Made by a program: the position numbers and the translations under genes. This document shows positions 46,355-57,199 of a stretch of 64,000 nucleotides of DNA, one piece after another; position 1 is the first letter of the stretch; every line of letters begins with the position of its first letter. Source of the stretch: Leisingera sp. ANG1 (lineage in GTDB: Bacteria; Pseudomonadota; Alphaproteobacteria; Rhodobacterales; Rhodobacteraceae); assembly GCF_000203975.2 (NCBI RefSeq), contig NZ_AFCF02000001.1, positions 434,001 to 498,000 on the forward strand, given 5' to 3'. The notes beneath the pieces are model-generated. The model did not search any database and was not told the origin of the DNA. It saw only the letters and a list, made by a program, of their open reading frames with translations.

Positions 46355-46426
46355 CTGAAAACACGGAGGCCCGGGCATCGGTCCGGGCTCCGGCAAGCTG
46401 ACGCGATACCGCGGGGAGCACATAAA

Positions 46427-46930
46427 ATGACTGATCGTCTGCCGCACGAAAAAGGCTTTCACATCAGCTGGGACCAGATCCACCGCGACAGCCGTGCCCT
46501 GGCCTGGCGCCTGGACGGGCAAGGCCCCGACGATGGCGCCTGGCGCGCCGTTGTGGCGATCACCCGCGGCGGCATGGCGCCGGCGATGATCGTCAGCCGC
46601 GAGCTGGACATCCGCACCGTCGACACCATTTCTGTCCGCTCCTACCATCACCAGGCCCAGGGCGAGGCCGAGGTGCTGAAGGCGCCGGATGCAGCCCTGA
46701 TGGGTGACGGCGAGGGCGTGCTGATCATTGACGATCTGGTCGACAGTGGCAAAACTTTGGAACTGGTGCGCCAAATGTACCCCAAGGCGCATTTCGCAAC
46801 GGTCTACGCCAAGCCCAAGGGCCGGCCGATGGTGGACACCTTTATTACTGAGGTTAGCCAGGACACTTGGATCTTCTTCCCCTGGGATATGGCCCTGCAG
46901 TACGTCGAACCCTATCGCGGCACTGATTGA
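46427..46930 (+). CDS. gpt: Xanthine phosphoribosyltransferase
   Basis: A 167-residue type I PRTase. The PRPP loop is [14 protein letters not shown] (residues about 104-117), and [21 protein letters not shown] matches the pyrophosphate loop of Gpt. Together with [15 protein letters not shown] and [18 protein letters not shown] this matches xanthine-guanine PRTase in length and pattern. It salvages xanthine or guanine. It sits 72 bases after fabI and is closed by a terminator at 46954-46981. Confidence 0.93.
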   Translation: MTDRLPHEKGFHISWDQIHRDSRALAWRLDGQGPDDGAWRAVVAITRGGMAPAMIVSRELDIRTVDTISVRSYHHQAQGEAEVLKAPDAALMGDGEGVLIIDDLVDSGKTLELVRQMYPKAHFATVYAKPKGRPMVDTFITEVSQDTWIFFPWDMALQYVEPYRGTD

Positions 46931-46953
46931 AGCGGTCCAGCCTGCAGAATTCC

Positions 46954-46981
46954 AAAGGCGCGCGTCACAGCGCGCCTTTTT
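46954..46981 (+). terminator. Intrinsic terminator of gpt
   Basis: AAAGGCGCGC (46954-46963), loop GTCACA and GCGCGCCTTT (46970-46979), then TT. A 10-bp perfect stem. Confidence 0.88.
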
Positions 46982-47110
46982 CGTTGGTTGGACCGGCCTT
47001 AGGGCAAACCCGTGCGCCCTTCCCGCTTGAGCCGCAACGGGCGCCGTGCCAGACATATCCCGGCGCGCACCAGGATGCGCCTGAACTTTCGCTGCAGCCC
47101 GGAGCCGCCC

Positions 47111-48286
47111 ATGCCCCTGCCCCGCACCCAAGCCACCTTTGTCTCGCCCATCGTCGAATCGCGCCGCTGGCTGGCCGGGGCGGATTTCCCGCCGGACCGC
47201 CCGCTGTTGAATGTGAGCCAGGCCGCCCCGGCAGAGGCGCCGCCGGAAGGTCTGCGTCAGGCGCTGGCGGAGGCCGCTCTCAATGACGTCTCCGCGCATC
47301 TCTACGGTCCCGTCCTCGGCAACGACCCGTTGCGCCGGGCACTGGCGCAGCAGATGTGCCGCCACTATCAGGCAGAGGTCTTGCCGCAGCAGGTCGGCAT
47401 CACGTCCGGCTGCAACCAGGCATTTGCTGCCGCCATTGCCGCCCTTTGCGGTGAGGGCGATGAGGTGATCATCCCGGTCCCCTGGTACTTCAATCACAAA
47501 ATGTGGCTGGACATGGCAGGCGTTACTGCCGTGCCGCTGCATGTGGGCGATGGCATGCTGCCGGATCTGGCCGCGGCAGAGGCGCTGATTACGGACCGCA
47601 CCCGCGCCGTCGTGCTGGTCACGCCCAACAACCCATGCGGCGTGGAATACCCCAGCGGTCTGGTTCAGTCCTTCTTCAGCCTGGCCCGCAGCCGCGGCCT
47701 CGCGCTGATCGTTGATGAAACCTACCGCGATTTCGACAGCCGCGGCGGCGCCCCGCATGGGCTGTTCCAGATGCCGGACTGGGACAGCACCCTGATCCAC
47801 CTCTATTCCTTCTCCAAGGCCTACCGGCTGACCGGCCATCGGGTCGGCGCCATCGCCGCCTCAGCGGACCTCCTGTTTGAGATGGAGAAATTTCTGGACA
47901 CCGTCACCATCTGCCCCTCGCAATTGGGGCAGGCCGGCGCGCTGTGGGGCATTGAAAACCTGCATCACTGGCTGGCAGGCGAACGACTGGAGATCCTCGA
48001 CCGCCGCCTCGCGATTGAGGAAGGCTTTCCGGTGCTGGCCGCAAACGGCTGGAAACTCCTCGGTTGCGGCGCCTATTTCGCTTATGTCGAACACCCGTTC
48101 GACCAGCCCGCGGACCAGATTGCTCGCAAGCTGGTAAAGGAGGCGTCCATCCTGATGCTGCCGGGCTCAATGTTCATGCCCGAGGGCGACCCGGACGGTG
48201 CCCGCCAGTTCCGCATTGCCTTTGCCAATGTGGACCGCGCAGGCATTCACACGCTGTTTGAACGCCTAGCTGCCTTTAATCCCTGA
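47111..48286 (+). CDS. PLP-dependent aminotransferase, class I/II
   Basis: A 391-residue fold-type I aminotransferase. The PLP lysine is in YSFSKAYRLTGHRVGAIAA, the Asn of the cofactor pocket in VTPNNPCGVEYP and the conserved Asp in LIVDETYRDF, and it ends with RFRIAFAN. The substrate is unassigned; aspartate- or aromatic-type enzymes share this layout. ATG 47111 has GGAG six bases before it. It stands after the gpt terminator and 118 bases before ppiD. Confidence 0.87.
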   Translation: MPLPRTQATFVSPIVESRRWLAGADFPPDRPLLNVSQAAPAEAPPEGLRQALAEAALNDVSAHLYGPVLGNDPLRRALAQQMCRHYQAEVLPQQVGITSGCNQAFAAAIAALCGEGDEVIIPVPWYFNHKMWLDMAGVTAVPLHVGDGMLPDLAAAEALITDRTRAVVLVTPNNPCGVEYPSGLVQSFFSLARSRGLALIVDETYRDFDSRGGAPHGLFQMPDWDSTLIHLYSFSKAYRLTGHRVGAIAASADLLFEMEKFLDTVTICPSQLGQAGALWGIENLHHWLAGERLEILDRRLAIEEGFPVLAANGWKLLGCGAYFAYVEHPFDQPADQIARKLVKEASILMLPGSMFMPEGDPDGARQFRIAFANVDRAGIHTLFERLAAFNP

Positions 48287-48404
48287 TCATCCAGCAGTTT
48301 GCGCTGCAATCATCTTGCCCCTCTGCGGGCAGCCGCGTATTCAGTCAGCGGCATTTCCCGCTGCAAGGCACCCCCTTGCGCGGCAGAACAATAAAGAGGG
48401 CATC

Positions 48405-50246
48405 ATGGCCGCAGGCATGAAACATCTATCCAAAACCTTCGTCTGGATCCTGATGGGGATGCTGATTGTCGGCCTTGCCGGCTTTGGCGCCGTGAATTTC
48501 TCCAGCTCCTCTTCCTCCGTCGCTCAGGTCGGTGACGAGGATGTTAGCATTGGCACCTATGTGCGTGAGCTGCAGCGCGAGCAGCGTGCCCTGCAGGCGC
48601 AGACCGGTCAGGCCATGTCCATGGCGCAGATGACCGCTTTCGGCCTCGACCGGGTGGTTCTGGGCCGCCTGATTTCCCTCGCGGCATTGGATCACGAGGC
48701 TAAAAGCCTTGGCCTGTCGCTGGGTGATGAAAACCTGATCGAGGAACTTGCCGCCATCGACGCCTTCCAGGGTGTGAACGGACAGTTCGACCGCGAGGCC
48801 TACAGCTTTGCTCTGCGCAATGCCGGCCTCACTGAAAAGGAATTCGAAGAAGACCTGCGCCGCGAGGCCGCCCGCACCATCGTGCAAAGTGCGGTACTGT
48901 CCGGCGCAAAAATGCCCGATACCCTGACCGAAACCCTGACCAGCTACATCGGCGCCCGCCGCAGCTTCTCCTATGTGCAGATCAATGCCGCGGAAATCGC
49001 CCTGACAGCTGAGGTGCCATCGGACGCGGACCTGGAAGCTTTCTACGAGGCCAATCAGGACCAGTTCATGCTGCCGGAAACCAAGGTCATCACCTACGCC
49101 GCCCTGCGCCCTTCCATGCTGCTGGATGAGATCGAAGTGGACGAAGCCCAGCTGCAGCGCCTGTTCGAGGACCGCTCTGATCAGTATCAGGTTCCCGAAC
49201 GCCGTCTGGTCGAACGTCTGGTGTTTGGCGATGAGGAAGCTGCCGCCAGCGCCAAGGCGCAGCTGGAAACCGGCGGTGCCACCTTCGAAAGCCTGGTCGA
49301 GACCCGCGGCCTGACACTTCAGGACATCGACATGGGCGACGTCACCATGGGCGACCTTGGCGCGGCCGGCACTGATGTCTTTGCTGCTGAGGTGGGCACC
49401 GTGGCAGGCCCCCTGCCCTCTGACCTTGGCCCGGCGCTCTACCGTGTTAACGGCCGGCTTGAGGCGCAGATCACCACCTTCGAAGACGCCAAACCGGAAT
49501 TGGTGGAGGAACTGGCCTCCGACCGCGCCCGCCGCCTGGTGGAAACTCAGGCCGAGGACATTGACGACATGCTGGCCGGCGGCGCCACGCTGGAGGAGCT
49601 GGCAACCGACAGCGGCCTGGAGCTGGCCCAGATCAATTGGACCGAGGACAGCAGCGATGACATTGCAGCCTATGAGGGCTTCCGCACCGCCGCCGCTGCC
49701 GTCACTGCAGACGACTTCCCCGAGGTTGGCTTCCTTGAGGACGGCAGCCTGTTTGCCCTCCGCCTGGATGACACCCTGCCGGAACGCCCGGAACCCTTTG
49801 GTGATGCCAAGGACAAGATCCTGGCCGCCTGGCAGGCGGACCGGCTTGCTGTGGCGCTGAAAGAACAAGGCGAAGCGTTGCTGGCGCAGGCGGAGGCAGC
49901 AGATGGTTTTGCTGAGGACACCGAAGTGAAAACAGAAACCGGCCTCACCCGCACAGCCTATATCGACACCGTGCCGGCCGGTCTGGTCGCAGGCGTCTTC
50001 GAAATGGAAACCGGCGATTTCCGCCTGGTGCAGGATGCAGAATCCGCCGTTGTTGTCCGCCTCGACGCCATCCTGCCGCCTGAGGCAAGCGACGACATGA
50101 CCCTGCTGACCCAGGCACTTCAGGCGCAGCTGGACCAAGCGCTGGCGCAGGAGCTGTTCCAGGCCTATACGCAGGACGTCCAGACCCGCGCCGAACCCCG
50201 TGTAGACCAGCAGGCGCTGAACGCAGCGCAGGCGAACTTCCAGTAA
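48405..50246 (+). CDS. Periplasmic folding factor, PpiD/SurA-N-like peptidyl-prolyl isomerase
   Basis: A 613-residue PpiD-type protein. A short cytoplasmic start and one membrane anchor (FVWILMGMLIVGLAGFGAVNF, about 12-32) is followed by a large periplasmic part: a SurA-N-like chaperone domain (about 35-190) and a parvulin-like middle (about 250-370, YQVPERRLVERLVFGDEEAA...). The parvulin active residues look poorly kept, so it may be mainly a chaperone. It helps outer-membrane protein folding. It is 16 bases before trpE, so it is co-transcribed with it. Confidence 0.85.
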   Translation: MAAGMKHLSKTFVWILMGMLIVGLAGFGAVNFSSSSSSVAQVGDEDVSIGTYVRELQREQRALQAQTGQAMSMAQMTAFGLDRVVLGRLISLAALDHEAKSLGLSLGDENLIEELAAIDAFQGVNGQFDREAYSFALRNAGLTEKEFEEDLRREAARTIVQSAVLSGAKMPDTLTETLTSYIGARRSFSYVQINAAEIALTAEVPSDADLEAFYEANQDQFMLPETKVITYAALRPSMLLDEIEVDEAQLQRLFEDRSDQYQVPERRLVERLVFGDEEAAASAKAQLETGGATFESLVETRGLTLQDIDMGDVTMGDLGAAGTDVFAAEVGTVAGPLPSDLGPALYRVNGRLEAQITTFEDAKPELVEELASDRARRLVETQAEDIDDMLAGGATLEELATDSGLELAQINWTEDSSDDIAAYEGFRTAAAAVTADDFPEVGFLEDGSLFALRLDDTLPERPEPFGDAKDKILAAWQADRLAVALKEQGEALLAQAEAADGFAEDTEVKTETGLTRTAYIDTVPAGLVAGVFEMETGDFRLVQDAESAVVVRLDAILPPEASDDMTLLTQALQAQLDQALAQELFQAYTQDVQTRAEPRVDQQALNAAQANFQ

Positions 50247-50262
50247 TCAAGGCACCAGATCC

Positions 50263-51774
50263 ATGGCCCTGACCCCCGATTTCGACACGTTCGCCAAAGC
50301 CTATGAGGCCGGCGAAAACCAAGTCGTCTACACCCGCCTTGCTGCAGATCTCGACACGCCGGTGTCGCTGATGCTCAAACTGACCGGCGCCCAGAAGGAC
50401 GCCTTCATGCTGGAGTCCGTCACCGGCGGCGAGGTGCGCGGGCGCTACTCAATCATCGGAATGAAACCGGATCTGGTCTGGCGCTGCCACGGGGAGCAGT
50501 CGGCCCTGAACCGCTCGGCGCGGTTTGATTCGGATGACTTCACGCCCCAGGACGGCAACCCGATGGACAATCTGCGGGCCCTGATTGCCGAGAGCAAGAT
50601 CGACCTGCCCGATGATCTGCCCCAGGCCGCGGCCGGGCTGTTCGGCTACTTGGGCTATGACATGATCCGCCTGGTGGAACATCTGCCGGACGTGAACCCC
50701 GACCCGCTCGGCCTGCCCGATGCGCTGATGCTGCGCCCCTCGGTCATTGCGGTTCTGGACGGCGTCAAGGGTGAGGTCACCGTGGTATCCCCCGTCTGGT
50801 CCAGCGACGGCCAGACCGCCAAGGCGGCTTACGCCCAGGCCGCCGAACGGGTGATGGACGCGGTGCGCGATCTGGAACGCGCCATGCCCGCCGAAAGCCG
50901 CGACCTCGGCGACGCGCACGAAGTTTCCCCGCCGGTCTCGAACTTCACCAAGGACGGCTACATGGCCGCGGTGGAGAAGGCCAAGGAATATATCCGCGCG
51001 GGCGACATCTTTCAGGTCGTTCCGGCACAGCGCTGGACCCAGGAATTCCGCCAGCCGCCTTTTGCGCTCTACCGCTCTTTGCGCCGCACCAATCCGTCGC
51101 CCTTCATGTTCTACTTCAACTTCGGCGGCTTCCAGGTTGTCGGGGCATCACCGGAAATCCTCGTCCGTGTTTTCGGGCAGGAGGTCACCATCCGCCCGAT
51201 CGCCGGCACCCGCCCGCGCGGCGCCACACCCGAAGAAGATAAGGCGCTGGAAGCGGATTTGCTGGCCGACAAGAAGGAACTGGCCGAACACCTGATGCTG
51301 TTGGATCTGGGCCGCAACGACACCGGCCGGGTCGCCAAGATCGGCACCGTGCGCCCGACCGAGAAGTTCATCATCGAGCGCTACAGCCACGTCATGCACA
51401 TCGTCTCCAACGTCGTGGGCGAGCTGGCTGAGGACAAAGACGCGCTCGACGCTTTCTTTGCCGGTATGCCCGCGGGCACCGTCTCCGGCGCGCCCAAGGT
51501 GCGGGCGATGGAAATCATCGACGAACTGGAACCGGAAAAGCGCGGCATCTACGGCGGCGGCGTCGGCTATTTCTCGGCTGGCGGCGACATGGACATGTGC
51601 ATCGCCCTGCGCACCGCCATCGTCAAGGATCAGAACCTCTATATCCAGGCCGGCGGCGGCGTTGTGTACGACAGCGACCCGGAGGCGGAATATATGGAGA
51701 CCGTCCATAAATCCAACGCCATCCGCCGCGCAGCCGCCGATGCCGCACGCTTTACTGGCAGCGGCAATAGCTGA
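50263..51774 (+). CDS. trpE: Anthranilate synthase component I
   Basis: A 503-residue TrpE, which with TrpG makes anthranilate from chorismate. The chorismate-binding core is intact: NPSPFMFYFNFGGFQVVGASPEILVRV, RPIAGTRPRGATPEEDKALEADLLADKKELAEHLMLLDLGRNDTGRV and FFAGMPAGTVSGAPKVRAMEIIDELEP. It forms an operon with ppiD (16 bases apart) and is separated from trpG by an antisense gene. A terminator follows at 51834-51858. Confidence 0.97.
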   Translation: MALTPDFDTFAKAYEAGENQVVYTRLAADLDTPVSLMLKLTGAQKDAFMLESVTGGEVRGRYSIIGMKPDLVWRCHGEQSALNRSARFDSDDFTPQDGNPMDNLRALIAESKIDLPDDLPQAAAGLFGYLGYDMIRLVEHLPDVNPDPLGLPDALMLRPSVIAVLDGVKGEVTVVSPVWSSDGQTAKAAYAQAAERVMDAVRDLERAMPAESRDLGDAHEVSPPVSNFTKDGYMAAVEKAKEYIRAGDIFQVVPAQRWTQEFRQPPFALYRSLRRTNPSPFMFYFNFGGFQVVGASPEILVRVFGQEVTIRPIAGTRPRGATPEEDKALEADLLADKKELAEHLMLLDLGRNDTGRVAKIGTVRPTEKFIIERYSHVMHIVSNVVGELAEDKDALDAFFAGMPAGTVSGAPKVRAMEIIDELEPEKRGIYGGGVGYFSAGGDMDMCIALRTAIVKDQNLYIQAGGGVVYDSDPEAEYMETVHKSNAIRRAAADAARFTGSGNS

Positions 51775-51833
51775 TGCACAGGCTTGCCGCGCTGCGGCTT
51801 CTTTCTGGTTGAAAATACCCCCGCCGGAGGCAG

Positions 51834-51858
51834 CGGCGCCCTTTCAGGGCGCCGTTTT
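51834..51858 (+). terminator. Intrinsic terminator of ppiD-trpE
   Basis: CGGCGCCCT (51834-51842), loop TTC, AGGGCGCCG (51846-51854) and TTTT. It lies 60 bases after trpE and 14 bases before the end of the minus-strand gene. Confidence 0.85.
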
Positions 51859-51871
51859 CATTTGGCAGTAC

Positions 51872-53440
51872 TCACTTGCCGGGCAGCAGCGACTCAAGGC
51901 TGGCCGAGACTGGCGCAAGTGCAACCCGCTCTGCCCGGTCCTGCAGCCCCCACAACAGCAAAGCTGAGATCGTATCCGGGCGCAGACGGCCCAGCATGAT
52001 GACTGCACCTTCCTGCCCGGCCCGGAACGCCGCCTGATCCAGGAACCGCCGGATTGCCCGCGGATCCTGACCCGCACCGTCAAAGTCGCGGAACACCACC
52101 CCGGCCGGCACGCCATCGCGCAGTGCCAGTTTCTGCACGGTATTGAGACCGCTGTCCTGGGTCAGCAGCCCATAGCCGGCAGCGGCGGCATATGCGGCCA
52201 CCTGATCCGCCAGCGCCCGGTTGCCCTGCACGCCGGTCTCCACCCCTTCCAGGATCGCCATGGCCTCGGGCAGCTTGCTCCTCCAGACCTCAAATGCCGT
52301 TTCCGCGTCCTGCGGCGAGGCTTCGCGCGGCAGGTCGGCCAGCATCAGAACTTCAAACCCGGCAGCCCGGCGCGCCGCCATTTTCCCGGCGGCCTCCGGG
52401 TCTTCGGGATCAATGGCAAAGCTCAGGGGATAGGGGAATTCCGCCAGCGCCTCCGATCCGACAGCGCCCGCATCGTCAATGAGCACGATCGACATCAGGG
52501 GCCGGTCCTCGGGATTGAAGAACGGTTCGGAATTGGCCGAAAAGGGGGTGGCGTCTGGTCCGCCTGCAGCAGAAACTGCTTCCTGCTCGTCCCGCTCAGT
52601 AAGCGGCACAACCGGTGTTCCGATGCTCGGTGTCAGCGAAGCAGGTTCTGCGGCTTCTGCGGCAGCTTCCGGCTCATTTGCGCCGGGTTCAGCCGCACCG
52701 CTGCCGTTCTCTGATGCGTCTGGCACAGCAGGGGCTGCGCTGATAACCGGCAATGTGGTCGCCTGCGGAGCGGAACCGATATCCGGGGTCTGAACGGTAC
52801 GGGTATCCGGTGCTCCAACTGTCTTGGGCGCCGTTTCAGGTTCCTGGGCCCCAATCGTCGCAGTTACCACCGTTTCACCGTTGCCTTCCGGTTCCGGCGC
52901 AGGCTCCGTCGCGGCCACAACCGCGCTTTCGCTGCGCGGTGCTTCAGGCACCGCAGGCAGCACAGCCTGCGGCTGGGGTACAGACGCAGTTTCCGCCGTG
53001 ACCGGTGCTTCGGCCAATGCTAGGCTTTCCGAGCCTTCTGCGGAGGTGGACAGCCCAACTGCTGGTTTCTGCGCCGGCGCGGTATCAGCACCCGCAAGGG
53101 CGCTCAGATCATCCTGTGCAGTCCCGCTGATGGGCACTTCTGGCTGAACTTCAGCCAGGTCTGCGTCCCGTCCTTGGCCATTGCCGGGGACGTCTGCTTC
53201 GCCGCTTCCGCCATTGGGCATCTGCGGCGCATCGCCGGGGTCATGCGAAACCGCTTCAAGTTCCGTTGAACCCGTATTTTCCGCTGGTTCAGATGTGCCG
53301 CCTGCGGTCTCTTCGGCGGGCTCTGGCGCTTGTTCCGGCTTGGCCGCCATCTGCGGCAAAGGCACTGACAATGACAGCATCGCCAGCCCGCCAGCCGCCA
53401 GTAATGCCCCGACACTCACGCCGCCCAGAAATCCACGCAT
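51872..53440 (-). CDS. Divergent polysaccharide deacetylase family protein (YibQ-like) with long acidic linker
   Basis: A 522-residue protein. A signal/anchor segment (about residues 4-28) is followed by roughly 280 residues of Pro/Ala/Glu/Thr-rich low complexity, then a YibQ-like domain (about 320-520: [63 protein letters not shown]). The family has a deacetylase fold, with the metal site often altered, and is exported. ATG 53440 has GAGAGG 10 bases upstream; an in-frame TTG 18 bases earlier has none. It lies antisense between trpE and trpG. Confidence 0.82.
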   Translation of the reverse strand: MRGFLGGVSVGALLAAGGLAMLSLSVPLPQMAAKPEQAPEPAEETAGGTSEPAENTGSTELEAVSHDPGDAPQMPNGGSGEADVPGNGQGRDADLAEVQPEVPISGTAQDDLSALAGADTAPAQKPAVGLSTSAEGSESLALAEAPVTAETASVPQPQAVLPAVPEAPRSESAVVAATEPAPEPEGNGETVVTATIGAQEPETAPKTVGAPDTRTVQTPDIGSAPQATTLPVISAAPAVPDASENGSGAAEPGANEPEAAAEAAEPASLTPSIGTPVVPLTERDEQEAVSAAGGPDATPFSANSEPFFNPEDRPLMSIVLIDDAGAVGSEALAEFPYPLSFAIDPEDPEAAGKMAARRAAGFEVLMLADLPREASPQDAETAFEVWRSKLPEAMAILEGVETGVQGNRALADQVAAYAAAAGYGLLTQDSGLNTVQKLALRDGVPAGVVFRDFDGAGQDPRAIRRFLDQAAFRAGQEGAVIMLGRLRPDTISALLLWGLQDRAERVALAPVSASLESLLPGK

Positions 53441-53628
53441 GCCTGTTTTGCCTCTCAATCTTTCTGAGGTGCTGCGCCGTATCAGCCTGCCTGCGCGATC
53501 CTTGTGCCGGTTCGCCCCTGCATTCGCCTTTCCTGCCCTTGACGCTGCCCCGTATCCCTGAACAAGTATGTTGCAACCACTATACTGCGGCGCGCACCCC
53601 GCCCGCCACCCTTAAAAGAGCCCGCAAG

Positions 53629-54210
53629 ATGCTGCTGCTGATCGATAACTACGATTCCTTCACCTACAACCTCGTCCATTACCTCGGCGAGCTTGGCGCC
53701 GAAATGGAAGTGCACCGCAACGACGCCATCAACGTGCAGGAAGCGATGGCGATGAAGCCCGCAGGCATTCTGCTGTCGCCCGGCCCGTGCGACCCGGATC
53801 AGGCCGGCATTTGCCTCGCCCTGACAGAAGCCGCGGCGGAGACCAAGACGCCCCTGATGGGTGTCTGCCTTGGCCACCAGACCATCGGCCAGGCCTTTGG
53901 CGGCAAGGTGGTCCGCTGCCACGAGATCGTGCACGGCAAGATGGGCATGATGCACCACAAGGATACCGGCGTTTTCAGGGGTTTACCGACACCTTTTGAG
54001 GCAACCCGCTACCACTCCCTGGTGGTGGAGCGCGAAAGCCTGCCCGATTGCCTGGAAATCACGGCTGAGCTGGAAGACGGCACCATCATGGGCCTGCAGC
54101 ACAAGGAGCTGCCGATCCACGGCGTCCAGTTCCACCCGGAATCCATCGCCTCTGAACACGGCCATGCGCTGCTGAAAAACTTCCTCGACGTGATGCAGGT
54201 GCCGGCATGA
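53629..54210 (+). CDS. trpG: Anthranilate synthase component II (glutamine amidotransferase)
   Basis: A 193-residue class I amidotransferase supplying ammonia to TrpE. It begins [24 protein letters not shown]; the nucleophile Cys is in [15 protein letters not shown], and the His-Glu pair is in [15 protein letters not shown]. Its stop overlaps the trpD start (ATGA), starting the trpG-trpD-ung-trpC chain of coupled genes. Confidence 0.96.
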   Translation: MLLLIDNYDSFTYNLVHYLGELGAEMEVHRNDAINVQEAMAMKPAGILLSPGPCDPDQAGICLALTEAAAETKTPLMGVCLGHQTIGQAFGGKVVRCHEIVHGKMGMMHHKDTGVFRGLPTPFEATRYHSLVVERESLPDCLEITAELEDGTIMGLQHKELPIHGVQFHPESIASEHGHALLKNFLDVMQVPA

Positions 54211-55226
54211 GCGACCAGCTGAAGCCGCTGATCGGTGCAGCCGCCGAGCGTTCCCTGAGCCGCGAAGAAGCCGAGAAAGCCTTCACCCTGCTGTTTGAGG
54301 GCGAAGCCACGCCCAGCCAGATCGGCGGCCTGCTGATGGCGATGCGCACCCGCGGCGAAAGCGTTGATGAATACGCCGCTGCCGCCGCCGTGATGCGCGC
54401 CAAATGCAATCCGGTTAAGGCGCCTGCAGGCGCCATGGACATCGTCGGCACCGGCGGCGACGGCAAGAATACCCTAAACATCTCCACCGCAACTGCCTTT
54501 GTCGCAGCGGGCGCCGGTGTTGTGGTTGCCAAGCATGGCAACCGCAACCTCAGCTCGAAATCCGGCACTGCCGACATGCAGTCTCAAATGGGAATCAACG
54601 TGATGGTCGGCCCGGAAGTGGTTGAAAAGGCAATTAATGAGGCCGGGATCGGTTTCATGATGGCGCCGATGCACCACCCGGCGGTGGCGCATGTGATGCC
54701 GACCCGGGCAGAGCTCGGCACCCGAACCATCTTCAACATCCTCGGCCCCCTCACCAATCCGGCCGGCGTCAAACGCCAGCTGACCGGGGCTTTCAGCCGC
54801 GAGATGATCCGCCCGATGGCGGAAACCCTCAAGGCGCTTGGCTCAGATCGCGCTTGGCTGGTCCACGGCTCCGATGGCACGGATGAGCTGACCATCACCG
54901 GCGTCAGCTGGGTCTCCGCGCTGGAGGAGGACGGCAGCATCCGCGACGTGGAGCTGCACCCGGAGGACGCGGGCCTGCCGGTGCATTCCTTTGACAAGAT
55001 CATCGGCGGCACGCCGGAAGAAAACGCCATGGCCTTCCGTGTGCTCCTCCAGGGCACGCCCTCGGCCTACCGCGACGCTGTGCTGCTGAACGCCGCCGCC
55101 GCACTGGTCGTCGCAGGCAAGGCCGCAGACCTCAAAGAAGGCGCTGCGCTGGCCGCCGAGTCGATCGACAGCGGCGCCGCCAAGGCCAAGGTCGAGGCGC
55201 TGGCCCGGATCACCTCAGCCGCATGA
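54207..55226 (+). CDS. trpD: Anthranilate phosphoribosyltransferase
   Basis: A 339-residue TrpD, which adds phosphoribose to anthranilate. It shows the PRPP motif [22 protein letters not shown] and [17 protein letters not shown], plus [35 protein letters not shown]. It overlaps trpG at its start and ung at its end, both as ATGA. Confidence 0.97.
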   Translation: MSDQLKPLIGAAAERSLSREEAEKAFTLLFEGEATPSQIGGLLMAMRTRGESVDEYAAAAAVMRAKCNPVKAPAGAMDIVGTGGDGKNTLNISTATAFVAAGAGVVVAKHGNRNLSSKSGTADMQSQMGINVMVGPEVVEKAINEAGIGFMMAPMHHPAVAHVMPTRAELGTRTIFNILGPLTNPAGVKRQLTGAFSREMIRPMAETLKALGSDRAWLVHGSDGTDELTITGVSWVSALEEDGSIRDVELHPEDAGLPVHSFDKIIGGTPEENAMAFRVLLQGTPSAYRDAVLLNAAAALVVAGKAADLKEGAALAAESIDSGAAKAKVEALARITSAA

Positions 55227-55894
55227 CCGGTCTGCCCGCAGGGCTGGGCGCCTGGTCCAGCCTGCCGTTCTTTCAGGATCAATGGCCGGGCATTGCCGCC
55301 GCGATCGCAGCGGACGCCCGGGACATTCTGCCGCCCGCGCACCAGCGGTTTGCGGCGCTGAAACTGACCCAGCCGCAGGACACCCGCGTGGTGATCCTGG
55401 GCCAGGATCCCTATCCCACACCCGGCCACGCCCACGGACTGGCCTTCTCGGCAGAACCGCATGTGCGCCCCCTTCCCCGGTCCTTGTCCAATATTTACAA
55501 GGAGCTGGCAGACGATCTTGGCGTCGCCCGACCCAACGCGGATCTGCGCGGCTGGGCGCGCCAGGGCGTTCTTCTTCTGAACACTGCCCTGTCAGTCCCG
55601 GCAGGCGAAGCGAACGGCCACAAGCACCTTGGCTGGCATCACCTGGTGCATCAGGTGATGGAGCTGACATCGGTGCGCCCCACCGCATACATTCTCTGGG
55701 GAAATACTGCACAAAAGCTTGAAAAACATATCAAACCGGGCGATCACCTGATCCTGAAAACCGCCCATCCCTCGCCCCTGTCGGCGCAGCGCGGTTTCTT
55801 CGGGTCCCGACCCTTTTCAAAAGTGAACAATTGGCTTACCGCCCGCGGCGAGGATGCCATAGACTGGAACGCAGGAACGGAGGCCCAGGCATGA
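55223..55894 (+). CDS. ung: Uracil-DNA glycosylase, family 1
   Basis: A 223-residue Ung, which removes uracil from DNA at the start of base-excision repair. The water-activating motif reads [17 protein letters not shown], with the usual GQDPYH His replaced by Pro. The DNA-intercalation motif [21 protein letters not shown] is intact. Its start overlaps trpD and its end overlaps trpC, both as ATGA, so it is embedded in the tryptophan operon. Confidence 0.93.
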   Translation: MTGLPAGLGAWSSLPFFQDQWPGIAAAIAADARDILPPAHQRFAALKLTQPQDTRVVILGQDPYPTPGHAHGLAFSAEPHVRPLPRSLSNIYKELADDLGVARPNADLRGWARQGVLLLNTALSVPAGEANGHKHLGWHHLVHQVMELTSVRPTAYILWGNTAQKLEKHIKPGDHLILKTAHPSPLSAQRGFFGSRPFSKVNNWLTARGEDAIDWNAGTEAQA

Positions 55895-56718
55895 GTGGAA
55901 CTGGAATGACCGAAAACGTGCTCGACAAGATCAAGGCCTACAAGCTCGAGGAAGTGGCCGCGGACAAGGCCGCCAAACCGCTTGAGGCGGTCGAGGCCGA
56001 GGCGAAGAATGCCTCCCCGGTACGCGGTTTCGCCAAAAGCCTGATGCAAGCTAACCGCTCCGGCTACGGCCTGATTGCCGAGATCAAGAAGGCGAGTCCT
56101 TCCAAGGGCCTGATCCGCCCCGATTTTGAACCTGCGGAACTCGCCAAGGCTTATGAAGACGGCGGCGCCACCTGCCTGTCGGTGCTGACGGACACTCCCA
56201 GTTTCCAGGGCGCCAAGGAGTTCCTTACCCAGGCCCGCACCGCCTGCTCCCTGCCCGCATTGCGCAAGGATTTCATGTATGACACCTACCAGGTCGCCGA
56301 AGCCCGCGCGCTGGGGGCTGACTGCATTCTGATCATCCTCGCCTCCGTCTCCGACGCCCAGGCGCAGGAGTTGGAGGAAAGTGCCTTTGAATGGGGCATG
56401 GATGTGCTGCTGGAAGTGCATGACGCGGAAGAACTGGAACGCGCCTGCAACCTGAAATCACCGCTGATGGGCATCAACAACCGCAACCTCAAGACCTTTG
56501 AGACCACGCTGGACACCACCCGCACGCTGTCCCGCATGGTGCCTGCCGATCGCACCATCGTCTGCGAAAGCGGGTTGTTCACCCCTGCGGACCTCAGCGA
56601 TATGGCCCGCTACGGCGCCCGCACCTTCCTGATCGGCGAGAGCCTGATGCGGCAGGATGATGTGGCCGGCGCCACCCGCGCGCTGCTCGCCAACCCGCTG
56701 ATGCCGGGCATGATGTAA
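55891..56718 (+). CDS. trpC: Indole-3-glycerol phosphate synthase
   Basis: A 275-residue monofunctional TrpC (no PRAI fusion) closing the indole ring. It shows [71 protein letters not shown] and [20 protein letters not shown] chose ATG 55891, which overlaps the ung stop, and whose N-terminus fits the family. It is followed 10 bases later by moaC. Confidence 0.96.
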   Translation: MSGTGMTENVLDKIKAYKLEEVAADKAAKPLEAVEAEAKNASPVRGFAKSLMQANRSGYGLIAEIKKASPSKGLIRPDFEPAELAKAYEDGGATCLSVLTDTPSFQGAKEFLTQARTACSLPALRKDFMYDTYQVAEARALGADCILIILASVSDAQAQELEESAFEWGMDVLLEVHDAEELERACNLKSPLMGINNRNLKTFETTLDTTRTLSRMVPADRTIVCESGLFTPADLSDMARYGARTFLIGESLMRQDDVAGATRALLANPLMPGMM

Positions 56719-56728
56719 GGAGAGCCTC

Positions 56729-57199
56729 ATGAGCCTCACCCATTTCGACACCAAGGGCGACGCCCATATGGTTGATGTTTCAGACAAGGCAGTGACCTCG
56801 CGCATCGCCACCGCCGAGGGCCACATCACCATGGCGCAGGAAACCTTTGATATCATTGCCGAAGGCCGCGCCAAAAAGGGTGACGTGCTGTCGGTGGCGC
56901 GCCTGGCCGGTATCATGGGGGCCAAGAAGACACCGGATCTGATCCCGCTCTGCCACCCGCTGCCGGTGACCAAGGTCGCGGTGGAACTGACGCTGGACCC
57001 GGACCTGCCCGGCGTGCGGGTCGAGGCCACTGTCAAAACCACCGGCCAGACCGGGGTCGAGATGGAAGCGCTCACCGCCGTCTCCACTGCCGCGCTCACG
57101 GTCTATGACATGGCCAAGGCCGTGGATAAGGCAATGCAGATCGGTGGAATCCGCGTGACTCTGAAAGATGGCGGAAAATCAGGCCGGTACGAGGCGTAA
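56729..57199 (+). CDS. moaC: Cyclic pyranopterin monophosphate synthase
   Basis: A 156-residue MoaC, which forms cyclic pyranopterin monophosphate in molybdenum-cofactor synthesis. It shows [51 protein letters not shown] and the C-terminal [32 protein letters not shown] lies before the ATG. It directly abuts moeA and is part of the trpGDC operon. Confidence 0.97.
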   Translation: MSLTHFDTKGDAHMVDVSDKAVTSRIATAEGHITMAQETFDIIAEGRAKKGDVLSVARLAGIMGAKKTPDLIPLCHPLPVTKVAVELTLDPDLPGVRVEATVKTTGQTGVEMEALTAVSTAALTVYDMAKAVDKAMQIGGIRVTLKDGGKSGRYEA

